A stretch of DNA of 64,000 nucleotides from Corticium candelabrum (GCF_963422355.1 NC_085090.1:501001-565000); one strand, 5' to 3'; shown: positions 51,101-61,173, counted from the stretch's first letter. The notes: generated by a model not told the origin, from the letters alone. Numbers and translations are program-made.

Positions 51101-54100
51101 CAGTGTGTCTGCTTACATAACCATCACCACAAAAGGGGACTTGATAAACTACATGCAGCCAACAGCAAATTAGACCGTATCCAAAACAAAGCTCTATACT
51201 ACATAGCAAGGTACAAAGTATCCTATATTATGTTGATGTAGTTCCCGGACATATGGTGTTAGACAAGTATTGCCAAATGCTTCCTTCAGAATCAGACAAC
51301 CCATTCATTTTCCATTGGACTTAAGACGGTCAACTCACAAGTTGTTCATGCAAATTTGTGGTGCTAAACAGCAATAAGAGCATCCCTGCTGCTAGAGTTG
51401 GTTGCTCGACCTCAAAACAGGCATACAATACCAGAAACCTTGCCATATGGCAACAACTGAATTTTTCAGACCCCAACAGTCAAATTGAAAGTGTTCTATT
51501 TCTTGGTTGTGCCAATATTTGTTATACATTACAGGTAGTGAGAACTCACCTATAACTCAGCCGTAGATGTGCAAGATAAATATACTTCACTTGCGTTCTA
51601 TGAGCACCATCTTGATAGAAATTAAGTGAATGATCCACGTGAGTTCAATTACATTTGTGACTGTGATACTCTTTTAAAATTAAGTCTAGTAGATGCAATG
51701 TTATCTTTCTTTAGTATAATTAGACAAGTTAGTTGAAAAAGTTTGATTCACATAATAATATTAACAGTAATTTCCTTCAGTACAACACAACATAAATCCT
51801 GTTCGTTAGTCAACATGATTACCTGCACACAAAAGTTAGGTATCTCTTTGCCTTTTTGTTCTTCCACATTCTTTCCCAAAAATGTTTCAGCAATAGTATC
51901 CAACTCTGCCTTTCTTCCACACAGTCTGATGTCATCACGAATGTTCTGTGGAAAAATCTGATCTAACGTGAAACTCAAACAATGAACATGAGCAATAGCA
52001 AGTGATGAAACTGCCACTTGCTTTTCGAGTCGTCTGCTTGTCTTTTATTTCTGATTTGTTGCAAGTGTCTGTGTACTTCATTAATACTGAAGTCACTGCC
52101 CATCTTGGAATGCAACAAACATAACATGGTCCATGCCTGCTCTCTTGGAATGTGAGCCTCTAGTTCAATAATCTTTATTTGCTGAAGTTTTAAACCCATA
52201 CCAACTGCTACTGCCTTCCAATCACTACCTACTTCCTCTGCCAAGTGATACAAAAGAGCAGGCTCTAAAAATACATGATAAAATATGTCAAGCATCACCA
52301 TCAAAGTATCACACGCACCTTCAGAGTCAGTCTCTTTCATCTGCAAGTAAACTTGCTGCACAGCCTTCCCTCCAAATACTTTTTCTGCAGCTATTCTTTT
52401 GTCAGCGTTGATGAGAACTTCACATAACGTCTTGATAGAGGCAATGGAACCATATTTGTCTCTCCACATGTCAAGCATAACAATTGTTTGTTCCTGAAGA
52501 CTGTGTGAATATTGAATAGCAATGTCGTCTAGTATTTGTCCATGCATTGGTTCAGGCTTAAGACAACGAGCAACATTTCTCCACATTGAAGCAATCTCAA
52601 CACTCAACAACTGAAGTTGATGATCTGAGACGACTTGATCAACTGCAAAGCATAATATACTTCCAAGCAACCATATCTTGGTTGAATGTAAATATGTACC
52701 TTCATCTAACACAACCGTTGTGTCATTTCTGTAATTGTGGTCTGTTTCTTGAGAAGAACATGTTTGATCAGAGTGTGTCACAACAGAATTTGTTCTATTT
52801 GTAAAACAAGTTACAGAAAAATACAATTCATTAGCTATTACATGTCCTTACTCTAGCTGTGTTCCATTAGATATCTGCCGCTTATCCATATCTTGTTCTG
52901 CTGACTGTGGAGAAGTGACAACAATCTTGTCTTTGACAGAATCACTACAGACAGATATTTACTAAGTACAACAAACTTCAGTTTTCCTGTTTGTTTTCTC
53001 ACCTGTCAAATTGAATTTCTCTCTCACTTCTATCTTCAGACTCAACCAAGTCAACAAAGTCGTCTTTTCCTATATAGATGAATTCTTCAGCTGAATCATC
53101 TAACAGATAATTCCCACGCGACTACCACCTGCAACTCTTTCTGCACTTTTAGTTGCTTTTCTCCTTACAGAATCCATGCCTGTATGAGCGTCCACATTCC
53201 CAGCTTGTTCATTGATTGTCTGCTCTTTACTGCTGTGTACATTCAAAACATGTCGTAGTCTCCATACAAATCACAATCACATATTTTTTAGATTTATCTT
53301 ACCTTTCATCATCCATGTTACACGCTGCAGCAGTTGAATTAGAATTTTCTGAGATAAATCATATTCACAAGATGTGAAAGTTAAGAATTTCACTTTCACT
53401 CGAAACTACCTGCATCTTTTACAGCTGAATATCGTTGTGGTTGCATCTCCAGTTCATCCTCAAATGCTTCGAAAAATTGTTTCCAATTGTCAATCACATT
53501 TTGACTAAATTCTCCAGCCTCAAGAAAGTCTGATATTTGAGACAACTGCCTCATTACATATCCAACTGATGACTGCATTCGTTGTTGTTCTGCATCAATT
53601 ACGCCTATAATTAGAAGTAACAAACCAAATACCGTATTACCGCATATAGAGCGCGGCATGCTGGTTTATGACGGGAGATTACCAAGTGCCGTTATACGTG
53701 TACCCCGGGGTAATACCGTCATGCTGGACTAAGCGGGGGTACTTAACCAAATCTTCACACTGCTAACTCTATTATTCAGACATAACTCGATCCTTCACCC
53801 AGTCTTGGACACAACTTCTGGGGACTCCCGAACATTTTGCCGTGCAAGACACATTGCTATCCAATTTGTCAAACATAGACAAAACGTCTAACTTCTTCTG
53901 TATAGTGTAGGGCTCTCTTCCCTTCACACCTGCATTTGTAGTAATGCTGAAGGCTGCTCATCATGTGTTCCACTGTCGTCCATGTGGACACATGTGCATA
54001 TCACATAAACGTGTGGCAACATACCTAGTCTGAGGCCAGTAAAACATCAATGCCTCGCATATACTGGAAAACCCACTGTATACCGGTATGCCGATGGGGT

Positions 54101-55571
54101 TACCACAAAGGTTCAATGCCAAATTTGGTAATGTCTGCTTATGCTGGCATGCCGCTATATGCGGTAATATGGTAACCACTTAAGGCTAGGCAAACCACTT
54201 GATTCACAGTTTATTGTCCAGCCTTTTTCACTAAGACATGCGGGCGATGAGTCATGAATCTTTATTTAATATTAATATGCTTGCAGTTACAGTAAACTAT
54301 CTGTATATTACTATCGACTGACTCTGAATGGTTCGCTATCAAGTTTGGCACATACTAGTATTAATAAAATTCATTTTATTATAACGTTTCTAATCTTTCA
54401 ACAGGCCCTTGTTGATTCTGTCAAAAGAAGCACAATCACGACAATGAGGATAAAATATTTCAGAGCTCTTGGGCATTGTCAGTTCAGTTGAGCTCCCGCA
54501 GTGAACACAGATAGGTCCATCTGATCCATATAGACAGTGTAATAATAAATAATAAAACTTGTTTCGTTTTCCCAGAATATGATGCGGGCAATGACGATAA
54601 ACTGTGAATCAAGTTTGCCTGCATAGCCTAAAAATAAACATTGGGTCCACGCAATGGGAAGTTGTGCATTTGTATCATCTCAACAAACCTGTACAACATG
54701 TATAGATTAAAAATAATTACAATAATTCAAGTCTAATAATTTGCAATGTTATCATGAGGTTGTCATACACAATATGCCATTCTCAAAATGCCACACAGCA
54801 AAGGCAGAAACAGAAAGGCAAATAAAAAGAAAAATCAGAGACAGTTGAGGAAGTCATTTTGAAGAATGGGCATGTGTGACTATCAACCAGCATTCATAGC
54901 ATTTACATGACACAAGTGCTTTGAGCCAGTGAAAGCATACTAAAATACATAACGACTTAAGGCTGGTTCATAATTTTGACTCGCTGACGCTCAAACATCG
55001 TGTTGACGCTGATGCTGATGCTGGAATAGGATTCATTTCTATTCCAGCGCCAGTGTTAGCGTCAGCGTCAACATCGGCGTCAGCGTCAATATTGTGAACC
55101 AGGCTTTATTTAGATTGGCAAGAATTGCCAGCAAATGTCAGCACTGCTGGCTTTTGCACAACATTTACCATAAAACTGAGTCCGACCTAGGTACAAATGC
55201 TCATGTAAAAGGACATTATACAGCCAGTGTGTAGTAACAAAACATATAACAGTACACTATATAAGCCTTAGCTGGACTAAGTAAAAGCATCACCTGAGAC
55301 CAAACCACATCATGCATGTTATACATCTGAAGAGTAACATATAGATGTAACCTACTGTACCTTGATGTTCTAAATGTGACTGAAGCAGCATTCGTGTTTC
55401 CAGCTCATTCAGGTAAGCAAAAAAAGATTGTTTCCATTCTTGAATAAGATCTCCATTCCACACTCCAGTCTCCATAACGTTAACTGCTACATTGAGCATT
55501 CTCATCGTAACATTCACAGATAACAGCTGTAAATGTTGTTGGGCAAAAGAGATGTCACGTCTGTAAGCCAT
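34920..55571 (-). CDS. Death-Death-NB-ARC-TPR STAND protein
   Basis: Twenty-two exons in coding order: 55361-55571, 53410-53604, 53303-53348, 53129-53232, 53003-53090, 52852-52944, 52700-52794, 52077-52642, 51823-52041, 50709-50849, 49404-50640, 49194-49331, 48409-48534, 48216-48341, 38330-38455, 38105-38230, 37908-38033, 36940-37065, 36739-36864, 35227-35349, 35042-35167, 34920-34966. They total 4311 nt, giving 1436 residues. Residues 1-135 are two copies of an unrecognised helical module. An acidic linker follows. Residues about 280-460 are two Death domains. Residues about 500-1000 hold the [17 protein letters not shown] (Walker A), [10 protein letters not shown] (Walker B), [18 protein letters not shown]. 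Residues about 1000-1425 are ten TPRs of kinesin-light-chain type. By analogy with Apaf-1/NLR proteins it is an ATP-switched scaffold sensed by TPRs and signalling through Death domains, probably in the cytosol. The ligand is unknown. Confidence 0.9.
35848..35984. repeat. (CA)n microsatellite with mixed left part
   Basis: Irregular CACACGCACATGCACAC units, then pure CA from about 35930; lies in an NB-ARC gene intron. Confidence 0.96.
36079..36171. repeat. (CA)n microsatellite
   Basis: Pure 93-nt CA tract only about 95 nt from the previous one. Confidence 0.98.
38488..39235 (+). mobile_element. decayed mariner-like element
   Basis: The left end reads TCAATCAAAAGTTCCAGGCA, resembling mariner/IS630 terminal repeats. 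Internal blocks in broken frames include [24 protein letters not shown] and [12 protein letters not shown]. These match the GRP, HTH and W(V/L)PH-L(T)-Q landmarks of the mariner N-terminal half. No catalytic DDD/E region was found. It lies in the large NB-ARC gene intron directly before the gypsy LTR. Confidence 0.55.
39459..39563 (+). repeat. 5' LTR of the gypsy element
   Basis: 105 bp, bounded by TG...CA. It closely matches the 3' LTR apart from scattered substitutions and small indels near the right end. Confidence 0.9.
40881..41000 (+). repeat. perfect 60-bp tandem duplication inside the gypsy element
   Basis: Positions 40881-40940 and 40941-41000 are identical and contain GGCAACTCCCAGATATTATC. 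It lies just upstream of RT. Because the copies are identical, it is recent or an assembly artefact. Confidence 0.97.
42400..43255 (+). other. foreign segment inside the gypsy element
   Basis: It interrupts the pol region between RNase H/tether and the integrase zinc finger; the integrase CPAC motif resumes at about 43305. It opens with an ATG frame at 42416 encoding [20 protein letters not shown], a basic HERRR stretch plus a CxxC pair, and the frame ends at 42614. The right end, about 43200-43248, holds a hairpin around CCAGACCAGAG / GCTGGTCTGG. No terminal inverted repeats were found. Confidence 0.5.
44499..44602 (+). repeat. 3' LTR of the gypsy element
   Basis: 104 bp, preceded by the polypurine tract and followed by the GTTAT target duplication. 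Confidence 0.9.
44676..45040. mobile_element. MITE with TAGCCCTGTCC ends
   Basis: 365-bp non-coding element. The left end TAGCCCTGTCCCCACTTG is inverted at the right as AGCCCTGTCCACACTAG. A 5-bp direct repeat, TTACT, flanks it on both sides (44671-44675 and 45041-45045). Confidence 0.85.
45225..46290 (+). mobile_element. decayed LINE reverse transcriptase remnant
   Basis: Blocks in broken frames: [20 protein letters not shown] at about 45280, [20 protein letters not shown] at about 45570, [11 protein letters not shown] at about 45620 (catalytic box YLND in place of YxDD), then [20 protein letters not shown] at 46130-46190. This order matches the RT core and C-terminal region of non-LTR elements. 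It is non-functional and fragmentary. Confidence 0.65.
46755..46945 (+). pseudogene. hAT transposase C-terminal dimerisation fragment
   Basis: The segment reads [20 protein letters not shown], then SGQVRLNYL, matching the conserved ERxFSxMRR-(x)-LR-(x)-RL block of hAT dimerisation domains. A stop follows within the domain. No upstream catalytic part was seen. Confidence 0.75.
47571..47701. mobile_element. MITE with TTATCGTATGATTAGCGTGC ends
   Basis: About 131 bp with 28-bp imperfect inverted repeats (left TATGATTAGCGTGCTATATG, right inverted TATGATCAGCGTGCTATGTG). Non-coding. Confidence 0.8.
47708..47853. mobile_element. second MITE, TTATGCCATGGTCATGTAAC ends
   Basis: About 146 bp with 23-bp imperfect inverted repeats (left ATGCCATGGTCATGTAACAT, right inverted ATACCATGGTCACGTGACAT). 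It begins 6 nt after the previous MITE, so the two may be parts of one composite element. Confidence 0.75.
53630..54174. mobile_element. 545-bp MITE in intron 1 of the NB-ARC gene
   Basis: Inverted ends TACCGTATTACCGCATATAG and (inverted) TACCATATTACCGCATATAG extend further inward with GC-rich similarity around GCGGCATGC. No coding capacity. The left end lies only about 25 nt from exon 2 of the NB-ARC gene, within its acceptor neighbourhood. Confidence 0.85.
54958..55108. mobile_element. 151-bp hairpin MITE
   Basis: Ends AAGGCTGGTTCATAATTTTG and (inverted) AAAGCCTGGTTCACAATATT, about 22 bp. The interior is an inverted array of GCTGAC / GCTGATGCTG hexamers, so the whole element can fold back on itself. 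Confidence 0.85.
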
Positions 55572-55647
55572 GTCTACAAATTAACCAGCACCTACAAATT
55601 AACCCCACATAAACACTTATGACTTCCTGCACTAGGCGTAACACAGT

Positions 55648-55932
55648 ACTGTATAACCGGTTATTTCTGCATTCATGATATTTCTGCAAATTCTGCAAAG
55701 AAATGACGAAGCGCATAAATAAAATTTTGCAGATATTTAGGCTTATCCTTGGAGTCCCAGGCAGTCTCTGTTCGACACGTACATACCTGGTATGAGTACA
55801 ATACAGTACCAGTAATTGTCTTCGTGGTTGGAATGCAGAAATAATTCGCAGTAATTAATTAATTAATTAACTTTTGTCTAAATTCTTAAATCACAGAAAT
55901 TTAAGACTGAAGAAATAACCGGTTATACGGTA
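55648..55932. mobile_element. MITE with AACCGGTTAT ends (copy 2)
   Basis: About 285 bp. The ends TATAACCGGTTATTTCTGC and (inverted) TATAACCGGTTATTTCTTC are better preserved than in the copy at 23565-23783, with which it shares internal segments. It lies about 75 nt upstream of the NB-ARC gene start codon. Confidence 0.85.
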
Positions 55933-56627
55933 TTGTGACAAGAAGTAATGCAACACGACAAACGAACATAACATATATAGTTTAAAAGTACATGTACAAT
56001 GGTTTGTCATTTTGCATTAATTAATTAATTGTGCTCTCTTGATCTCGCCCAGGACATCTAATCGCACATCAACTTGTATTACTAGTTGGCAAGTCGACAT
56101 CAACTTGTATTACTAGTTGACAAGTCTTCTTTTGAGCCATGATGATATATGAACGAGTGCTAATAGGATGTCGTCAGCACGTGACGCTTGAGTGTCTGGT
56201 AAACCTAGGATGTTATTTATCTACCTTGTACAATTTCCTCTCACCTTTTCGTCGAGAGCGCTCTTACGATAAGAAATTGACACGACAGTACTTCACGCCA
56301 AAATCGACCTGTACAGTGTAGCAACTTCGGCAGTAACGCACGTTAGCCTAACCTCTTGGGATACGTCACGTGTATAATTTTCCGTGTTTATGCGTGCGCT
56401 ATAAATAGATAAATGTGTTTTACACAAGACTCGACAAGAATGTACAAGTTTGCTATTAATTAATTAATTAATGGATGAAATCTATAAAAGTCTATTGACT
56501 GAAATTACATTCAGTTTCTTACAATACGTTTGATGTCTCTCTCACTTTCAACATTTGAAAAAAATATATTGAAATGTCTGGCACGTTGTAATTTGAAGCG
56601 TAACTTCTGACAGTACTGTATAAAATA

Positions 56628-56647
56628 TCTACTATATAAAGCTCAAA

Positions 56648-56691
<44 letters not shown>

Positions 56692-57220
56692 GTGTGTTCG
56701 CGTTTGGGGGCCACGTCTTTTGTCCGGTCTCAACCGAAATCGGCACGCACACTCGGCACACACAGGGGAAGGTTTGCGTAAAAAAATTAAAAAATTATGC
56801 ACCGGGTCCCCTCTCGAGGGGTCGACCCACGCGCAAAATTTCTCGATGATGCAAACGCTACACATTCCCGTTCATTCGAACACACGCCCACACTACTCCC
56901 GTGTAGACCGTATGCATCGTCGTCCTTCGCAAAGCTTCGAGCAATCGAATATCTCTTGCCGACGAAACTTACTCTTCTAGCGCTTTCGTTTCTCTCCAAA
57001 TTCTGATTGCATTTGCACCGAATCCAACCTACACGTTTTCTGCAGCAAGCGCTACACGGGGAGTGTGTCGATTTCTATCGAAACAAGCGCAAAGAGCAAG
57101 GTTCGAACTCATTCAGCACATCCGGGACCTCGCAACAAAGATTGCACGTGACGTGTCCACAGATCTTTACACTACAGTATCTTGCCCGTACGAAGGACGG
57201 GCCATGTATAAAGCTCAAAT

Positions 57221-57254
<34 letters not shown>

Positions 57255-57765
57255 TTCGCGTTTGGCGGCCACGTCTTTTGTCCGTTCGCAACCGAAATCG
57301 GCACGCACACTCGGAACGCACAGAGGAAGGTTTGCGTAAAAAATAATGCACCGGGTCCCCTCTCGAGGGATCGACCCACGCGTAAAATTTCTCGACGACG
57401 CGAACGCTACACATTGCAGTTCATTCGAACACACGCCCGCACCAGTACCGTGTAGACTGTATGCATCGTCGTCCTTCGCAAAGCTTCGAGCAATCGAATA
57501 TCTCTTACCGACGAAACTTACTCTTCTAGCGCTTTCGTTTCTCTTCAAATTCCGATTGCATTTGCACCAAATCCAACCTACACATTTTCTGCAGCAAGCG
57601 CTACACGGGGAGTGTGTCGATTTCTATCGAAACAAGCGCGAAGAGCAAGATTCGAATTCATTCAACACATCCGGGACCTCGCAACAAAGATTGCACGTGA
57701 CGTGTCCACAGGCCTATCTTTACACTACAGTCTTGCCCGTACGAAGGACGGGCCATGGATCCTAG
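56628..57765 (+). mobile_element. non-autonomous Helitron with tandem internal unit
   Basis: It starts TCTACTATATAAAGC after a host A and ends CTAG before a host T. A 6-bp-stem hairpin, GCCCGT-ACGAAGG-ACGGGC (57735-57753), lies 8 nt before CTAG. These are Helitron termini (5' TC, 3' hairpin plus CTRR, insertion between A and T). The body is two diverged tandem units of about 570 nt (56636-57204 and 57205-57765), each beginning TATAAAGCTCAAATTG and ending CCGTACGAAGGACGGGCCATG-like. The first carries (TGTC)n and the second (GT)n at the start. No Rep/helicase coding was found, so it depends on another element. Confidence 0.85.
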
Positions 57766-58062
57766 TAATAAATATATTAATTAATCAAACGTTACTGTAA
57801 CGTTTAGCAAATATTAATCTAGCTAGTACATTTTAGCTAATACATGTATATTTGTTTGAGCTAATGCCTCAGTATACAGTTGAGTTCTAGTTATGCTGCT
57901 AGACATACATGCTGAGTGTAAAGCATTACTGACAGTCTGTGATATTACATAGTACTGGCAGGCTGCATGATGGGTACATATACGTACGCGGTTAGGGTCT
58001 GGTTGCTGTGATTCTGTAAAACTAACGCACGTTAATAATAATAAAATTAACGATCAAAGACT

Positions 58063-58777
58063 ATGAACGCAAAGGTTTACGACTTCGAGTTCAGCACTGA
58101 ACTGCGGCAAGTTGAAGACGTTATTCTAAGTGTATTCCATACTGTCCTTTTTTACAGAACGTCAGGCAAAGTCCAATTTCGCCAAGAAGGTGTGTCCCTT
58201 GTTGCGTCATCAAACTTGTGTCTCAATTTTTCTTTTCTCTAAAGGTTCCTATTCGGTCGGAACGGTGGGATATGAAGATGTTGATTGTGAAACAGTGGAC
58301 TTTACATATGTACGTTGTATGTGCCCACAACTTGAAGAGAAAATGCGAAGAGATGTGAGAGATTTCGTTGAGGCGTTTGGTAGAGAAGTGAGAAGCGGGA
58401 GAGTATCCCTACAGTTCTATGAAAAACGTAAGTCTCGATGGCCGTTTGGAGAAGACGCCGCCATTTGGGAAATGTGGAGAATAAAGGTAGATGTTGTGCG
58501 TGCTGCCAATGAAAAGGAAAGACAAGAAAACAGTGAGAGACTATCAGAGAAACTGGCGGAGACAGTAGCGAGCGTGGCCGCAGCTGTCAGTCGAGCTGAC
58601 TACACTCCACGAGTTCCAAACGAACGTGATGTGGGAAACGTGTTTGAAACAAGGTACAGAGAAGTCGAGCCTTACCTTCACAGACTTGTACAGCAGGTCG
58701 GTGGTGAGGAGGCCTCGACTATGTCAGGAGTGACCGGAGTCTTCAAGAAGATATTTAGAGAAGCGCTGACTTACTAA
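58063..58777 (+). CDS. ATG101: autophagy-related protein 101
   Basis: Two exons, 58063-58189 and 58245-58777, with a 55-nt intron. The product is 219 residues against 218 in human. Colinear family landmarks are LRQVEDVILSVFHTVLFYRT, then SYSVGTVGYEDVDCETVDFT, YVRC, FYEKRKSRWPFGED, VPNERDVGNVFETRYREVEP and the TMSGVTGVFKKIFREAL end. ATG101 is a HORMA-fold protein that stabilises ATG13 in the ULK1/ATG1 complex at autophagy initiation. The WF-finger region lies in the middle of exon 2. The start ATG is the first in frame and aligns with the family N terminus. The gene is intact, and a relic of exon 1 lies at 34762-34900. Confidence 0.96.
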
Positions 58778-60423
58778 GCGTTTTAGAATTAATTCTATCA
58801 TGTCCAGACAGTGGGAAAGAATGTATGTCCATATGTACCTGTATACCTATATGTATGTAGTGATTTATTTCAGATATTCATTGCAACCTGCAAAGCTCAG
58901 CTGCATTTACAAAATTTAAACTATCACTGCTGTTACACTCTGTACAGAATGGAAGACATTATAGCTTTGCCACTGTAATCTGAAGGACTTCTTGTGATCA
59001 TGCATTCTGATTCAGGTGTGGACTAGACTTGATGACCACGAAATGTTGCAGTAACTACTATATAGTGTGGTGATCAACCTTCAAGTTGCACTCTACAGAC
59101 AAATAACCGAGCGAGATATGTTCACTACAAGATACTGGTAAGGTACCAAACCTGTGGCTATTGCTAATTACCATCGGCATATAATTTTGGATCGATATTG
59201 TAGATCTTGACCTTATTCCTGCCTTCCAGGTGCAGTCGTTGCTTGACATTTGTCTGTACTATAAAATCAGAGAAGTTTGATGCCAAACTTTAATTAGGCA
59301 TATTCCGTCAATATCAGTAGCAATGTTATCAATTAATTAATTAAGTACACAAGATTACATTGTCACTCTTTCTCAAAAATTATTTCTTATTTTTTACTAT
59401 AGAAAATAGCAATGCAGGCACCTGATAAAACACAACATTCTGTGAGTATTGGTTTTGAGTTGGCAGTCTGAGTTGGTCCTTCGCCATCTGTAGAAATGAT
59501 GTCAATGAGACAGCCACAGATGGAGAGAAAGGAAAGGGGCACAGCATACAGACACAGAACGGTGGCAATTTCCTGACTAATAGCTGACAGAACGTACAGC
59601 CTGCTGAGAGATTCGGTAGCAATTACCAAACCAGCTGACAAGGGCTACAAGAATTTGGTGAAGTCACACTTCCAGCCCAAACCAGTCGTGATTGCAGAAA
59701 GATTGAGATTCAAATTCCAGCATCGAACCAGTGGCATTAGATATATGGGATCTGGAAGCACAGGCCACCCCAAAATTTTCTGATGCACAGTACTTTTGCT
59801 GTTCTTTTCTATGACAATTTTTGTCTTCTTTGTATTCGTACTTCAGTCTGTACACGAAGAGTTCTATTAATTACTAACAGTGTGGCTTCTTCCAGTGCAG
59901 CTACAGTGGCTGCTTCTCGATCATTTAAACGTTCTCCGACCAAAATAACAGAGAGAAAGACACAAATTACAAAAATCTTTAATTAAGAACATTGTAGAGA
60001 CATTAAGCGTGTAGACAGTAATGTTTGTCAGTTGCACACAAATGCCTGTCAACACGAATCTTTAACTGGTTTGCTCGTTTCCGCAAACCGTGTTGCAAAC
60101 ATTTTCAGAACTGAGTCAGTACAACTTAATCCAAACTCCATTGTCAAAACCATATGAATTTTGAGTACTTAACTATTACCAGAATAATTAGAGAGAAACA
60201 ACCACTGTATAGACTACTACCCACATTTCATGCATTGTTCAACACGTCTGACAAGTCCAGGTTGATTGCCACTTTATCGAATGCTAAGAATCTCGATCTC
60301 AAAGATCAGATCAGCATTTGGAGTGATTGTATAATCTCGTTAAGGACTATATACACACAGTTTATCTAAACTGTCACAACAGGCCACTCTCAGATCACAT
60401 ACGACAGATAATTGATTGAGTAA
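58778..60423. other. spacer between ATG101 and FKBP
   Basis: No gene was recognised. A minus-strand open frame near 59809-59990 (containing DREAATVAALEEATLLVINR) looks protein-like but lacks an ATG and recognisable homology. The missing last FKBP exon might lie here, but I could not find it. Confidence 0.4.
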
Positions 60424-60640
60424 TTAAAAGGAAGTAGATAGAGGTAAGAGACAAAAACCAGACAATCTAACAAACAGAGGTAAGTGACAAAGTGGATATC
60501 CCCAAGCTGGAAAGCCTTGTGCACCATATCCTTTGTAACCAGCAATTGTGAGGCGAGCAACTTCTCCTTGGCACATTGTTAGACATCCTTCATCCCATCC
60601 TACATACAAGTAGAAAGTGATAATTATCACGCAGACTGCT

Positions 60641-60717
<77 letters not shown>

Positions 60718-60746
60718 CAGCAAACAGTCTGGTACGTGTATGTACT

Positions 60747-60785
<39 letters not shown>

Positions 60786-61173
60786 CAGTAAACTCATGTG
60801 ACCCAGCAGCCTCACCCGTAATGACTTTTCCAAGTCCAACTTGGAATGTGAAAGGTTTTTGACCAGGATCTTTCGTACTAAAACAGAAGTCAATTATTAA
60901 TTGTTGTACAATTGCTACAAGTGTACAATCTCCTAAAATACCAAACCTCCAGAATTTCTTGGTTGGTGGTCCAGCCAAGCTACCAGTACAGTGAACTGTT
61001 ATCTCGTTTCCAGACTTCACTTGCCGACCAGACCCCTCTCTAACTATCTCCTTCTTCACACCGTCACTCACTTGTGTCTGACTCATGTTTCCACGCGCTG
61101 TCGCACTCCTTACTGCTTGCGTGTACACAGAGTAACTGCCACGTCGCGCAAGCGCGTTATGAAAAGCAGTCAT
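60424..61173 (-). CDS. FKBP-type peptidyl-prolyl isomerase, 3' end unresolved
   Basis: Exons in coding order: 60947-61173, 60816-60877 and about 60424-60599. The core has VKSGNEITVHCTGSLAG, FWSTKDPGQKPFTFQVGLGK, VITGWDEGCLTM, GEVARLTIAGYKGYGAQGFP and AWG. This is the FKBP12-type fold that isomerises X-Pro bonds and binds FK506; it most resembles the FWSTKDPGQKPF subgroup. The first ATG (61173) gives a basic, Arg/Ser/Ala-rich leader of about 29 residues before MSQTQVSDGV, possibly a mitochondrial signal; starting at the second Met would give a cytosolic protein. The final beta-strand (usually PNSxLxFExEVL) is not where expected after FPAWG. The open frame runs into unrelated residues, so a last exon or donor has been missed, or the gene is damaged. 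(CA)n and (TA)n tracts fill intron 2. Confidence 0.85.
60643..60716. repeat. (CA)n microsatellite
   Basis: Pure CA tract in FKBP intron 2. Confidence 0.98.
60750..60782. repeat. (TA)n microsatellite
   Basis: Pure TA tract in FKBP intron 2, 33 nt beyond the CA tract. Confidence 0.97.

Larger units (their letters stand above)
55572..58062. promoter_or_regulatory. head-to-head spacer, NB-ARC gene / ATG101
   Basis: Divergent spacer of 2.5 kb between the NB-ARC gene (-) and ATG101 (+). More than half of it is transposon: a MITE and a Helitron. No promoter element could be assigned. Confidence 0.4.

Noticed and set aside
56519..57765. Several 70-157-codon ORFs on both strands
   Set aside because: They lie wholly within the Helitron repeat units and appear in duplicate because the unit is duplicated; no domain was recognised.
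59809..59990. Minus-strand open frame with an amphipathic, Ala/Glu-rich segment, considered as the missing FKBP exon
   Set aside because: It lacks the FKBP C-terminal strand pattern and no phase-compatible join was found.
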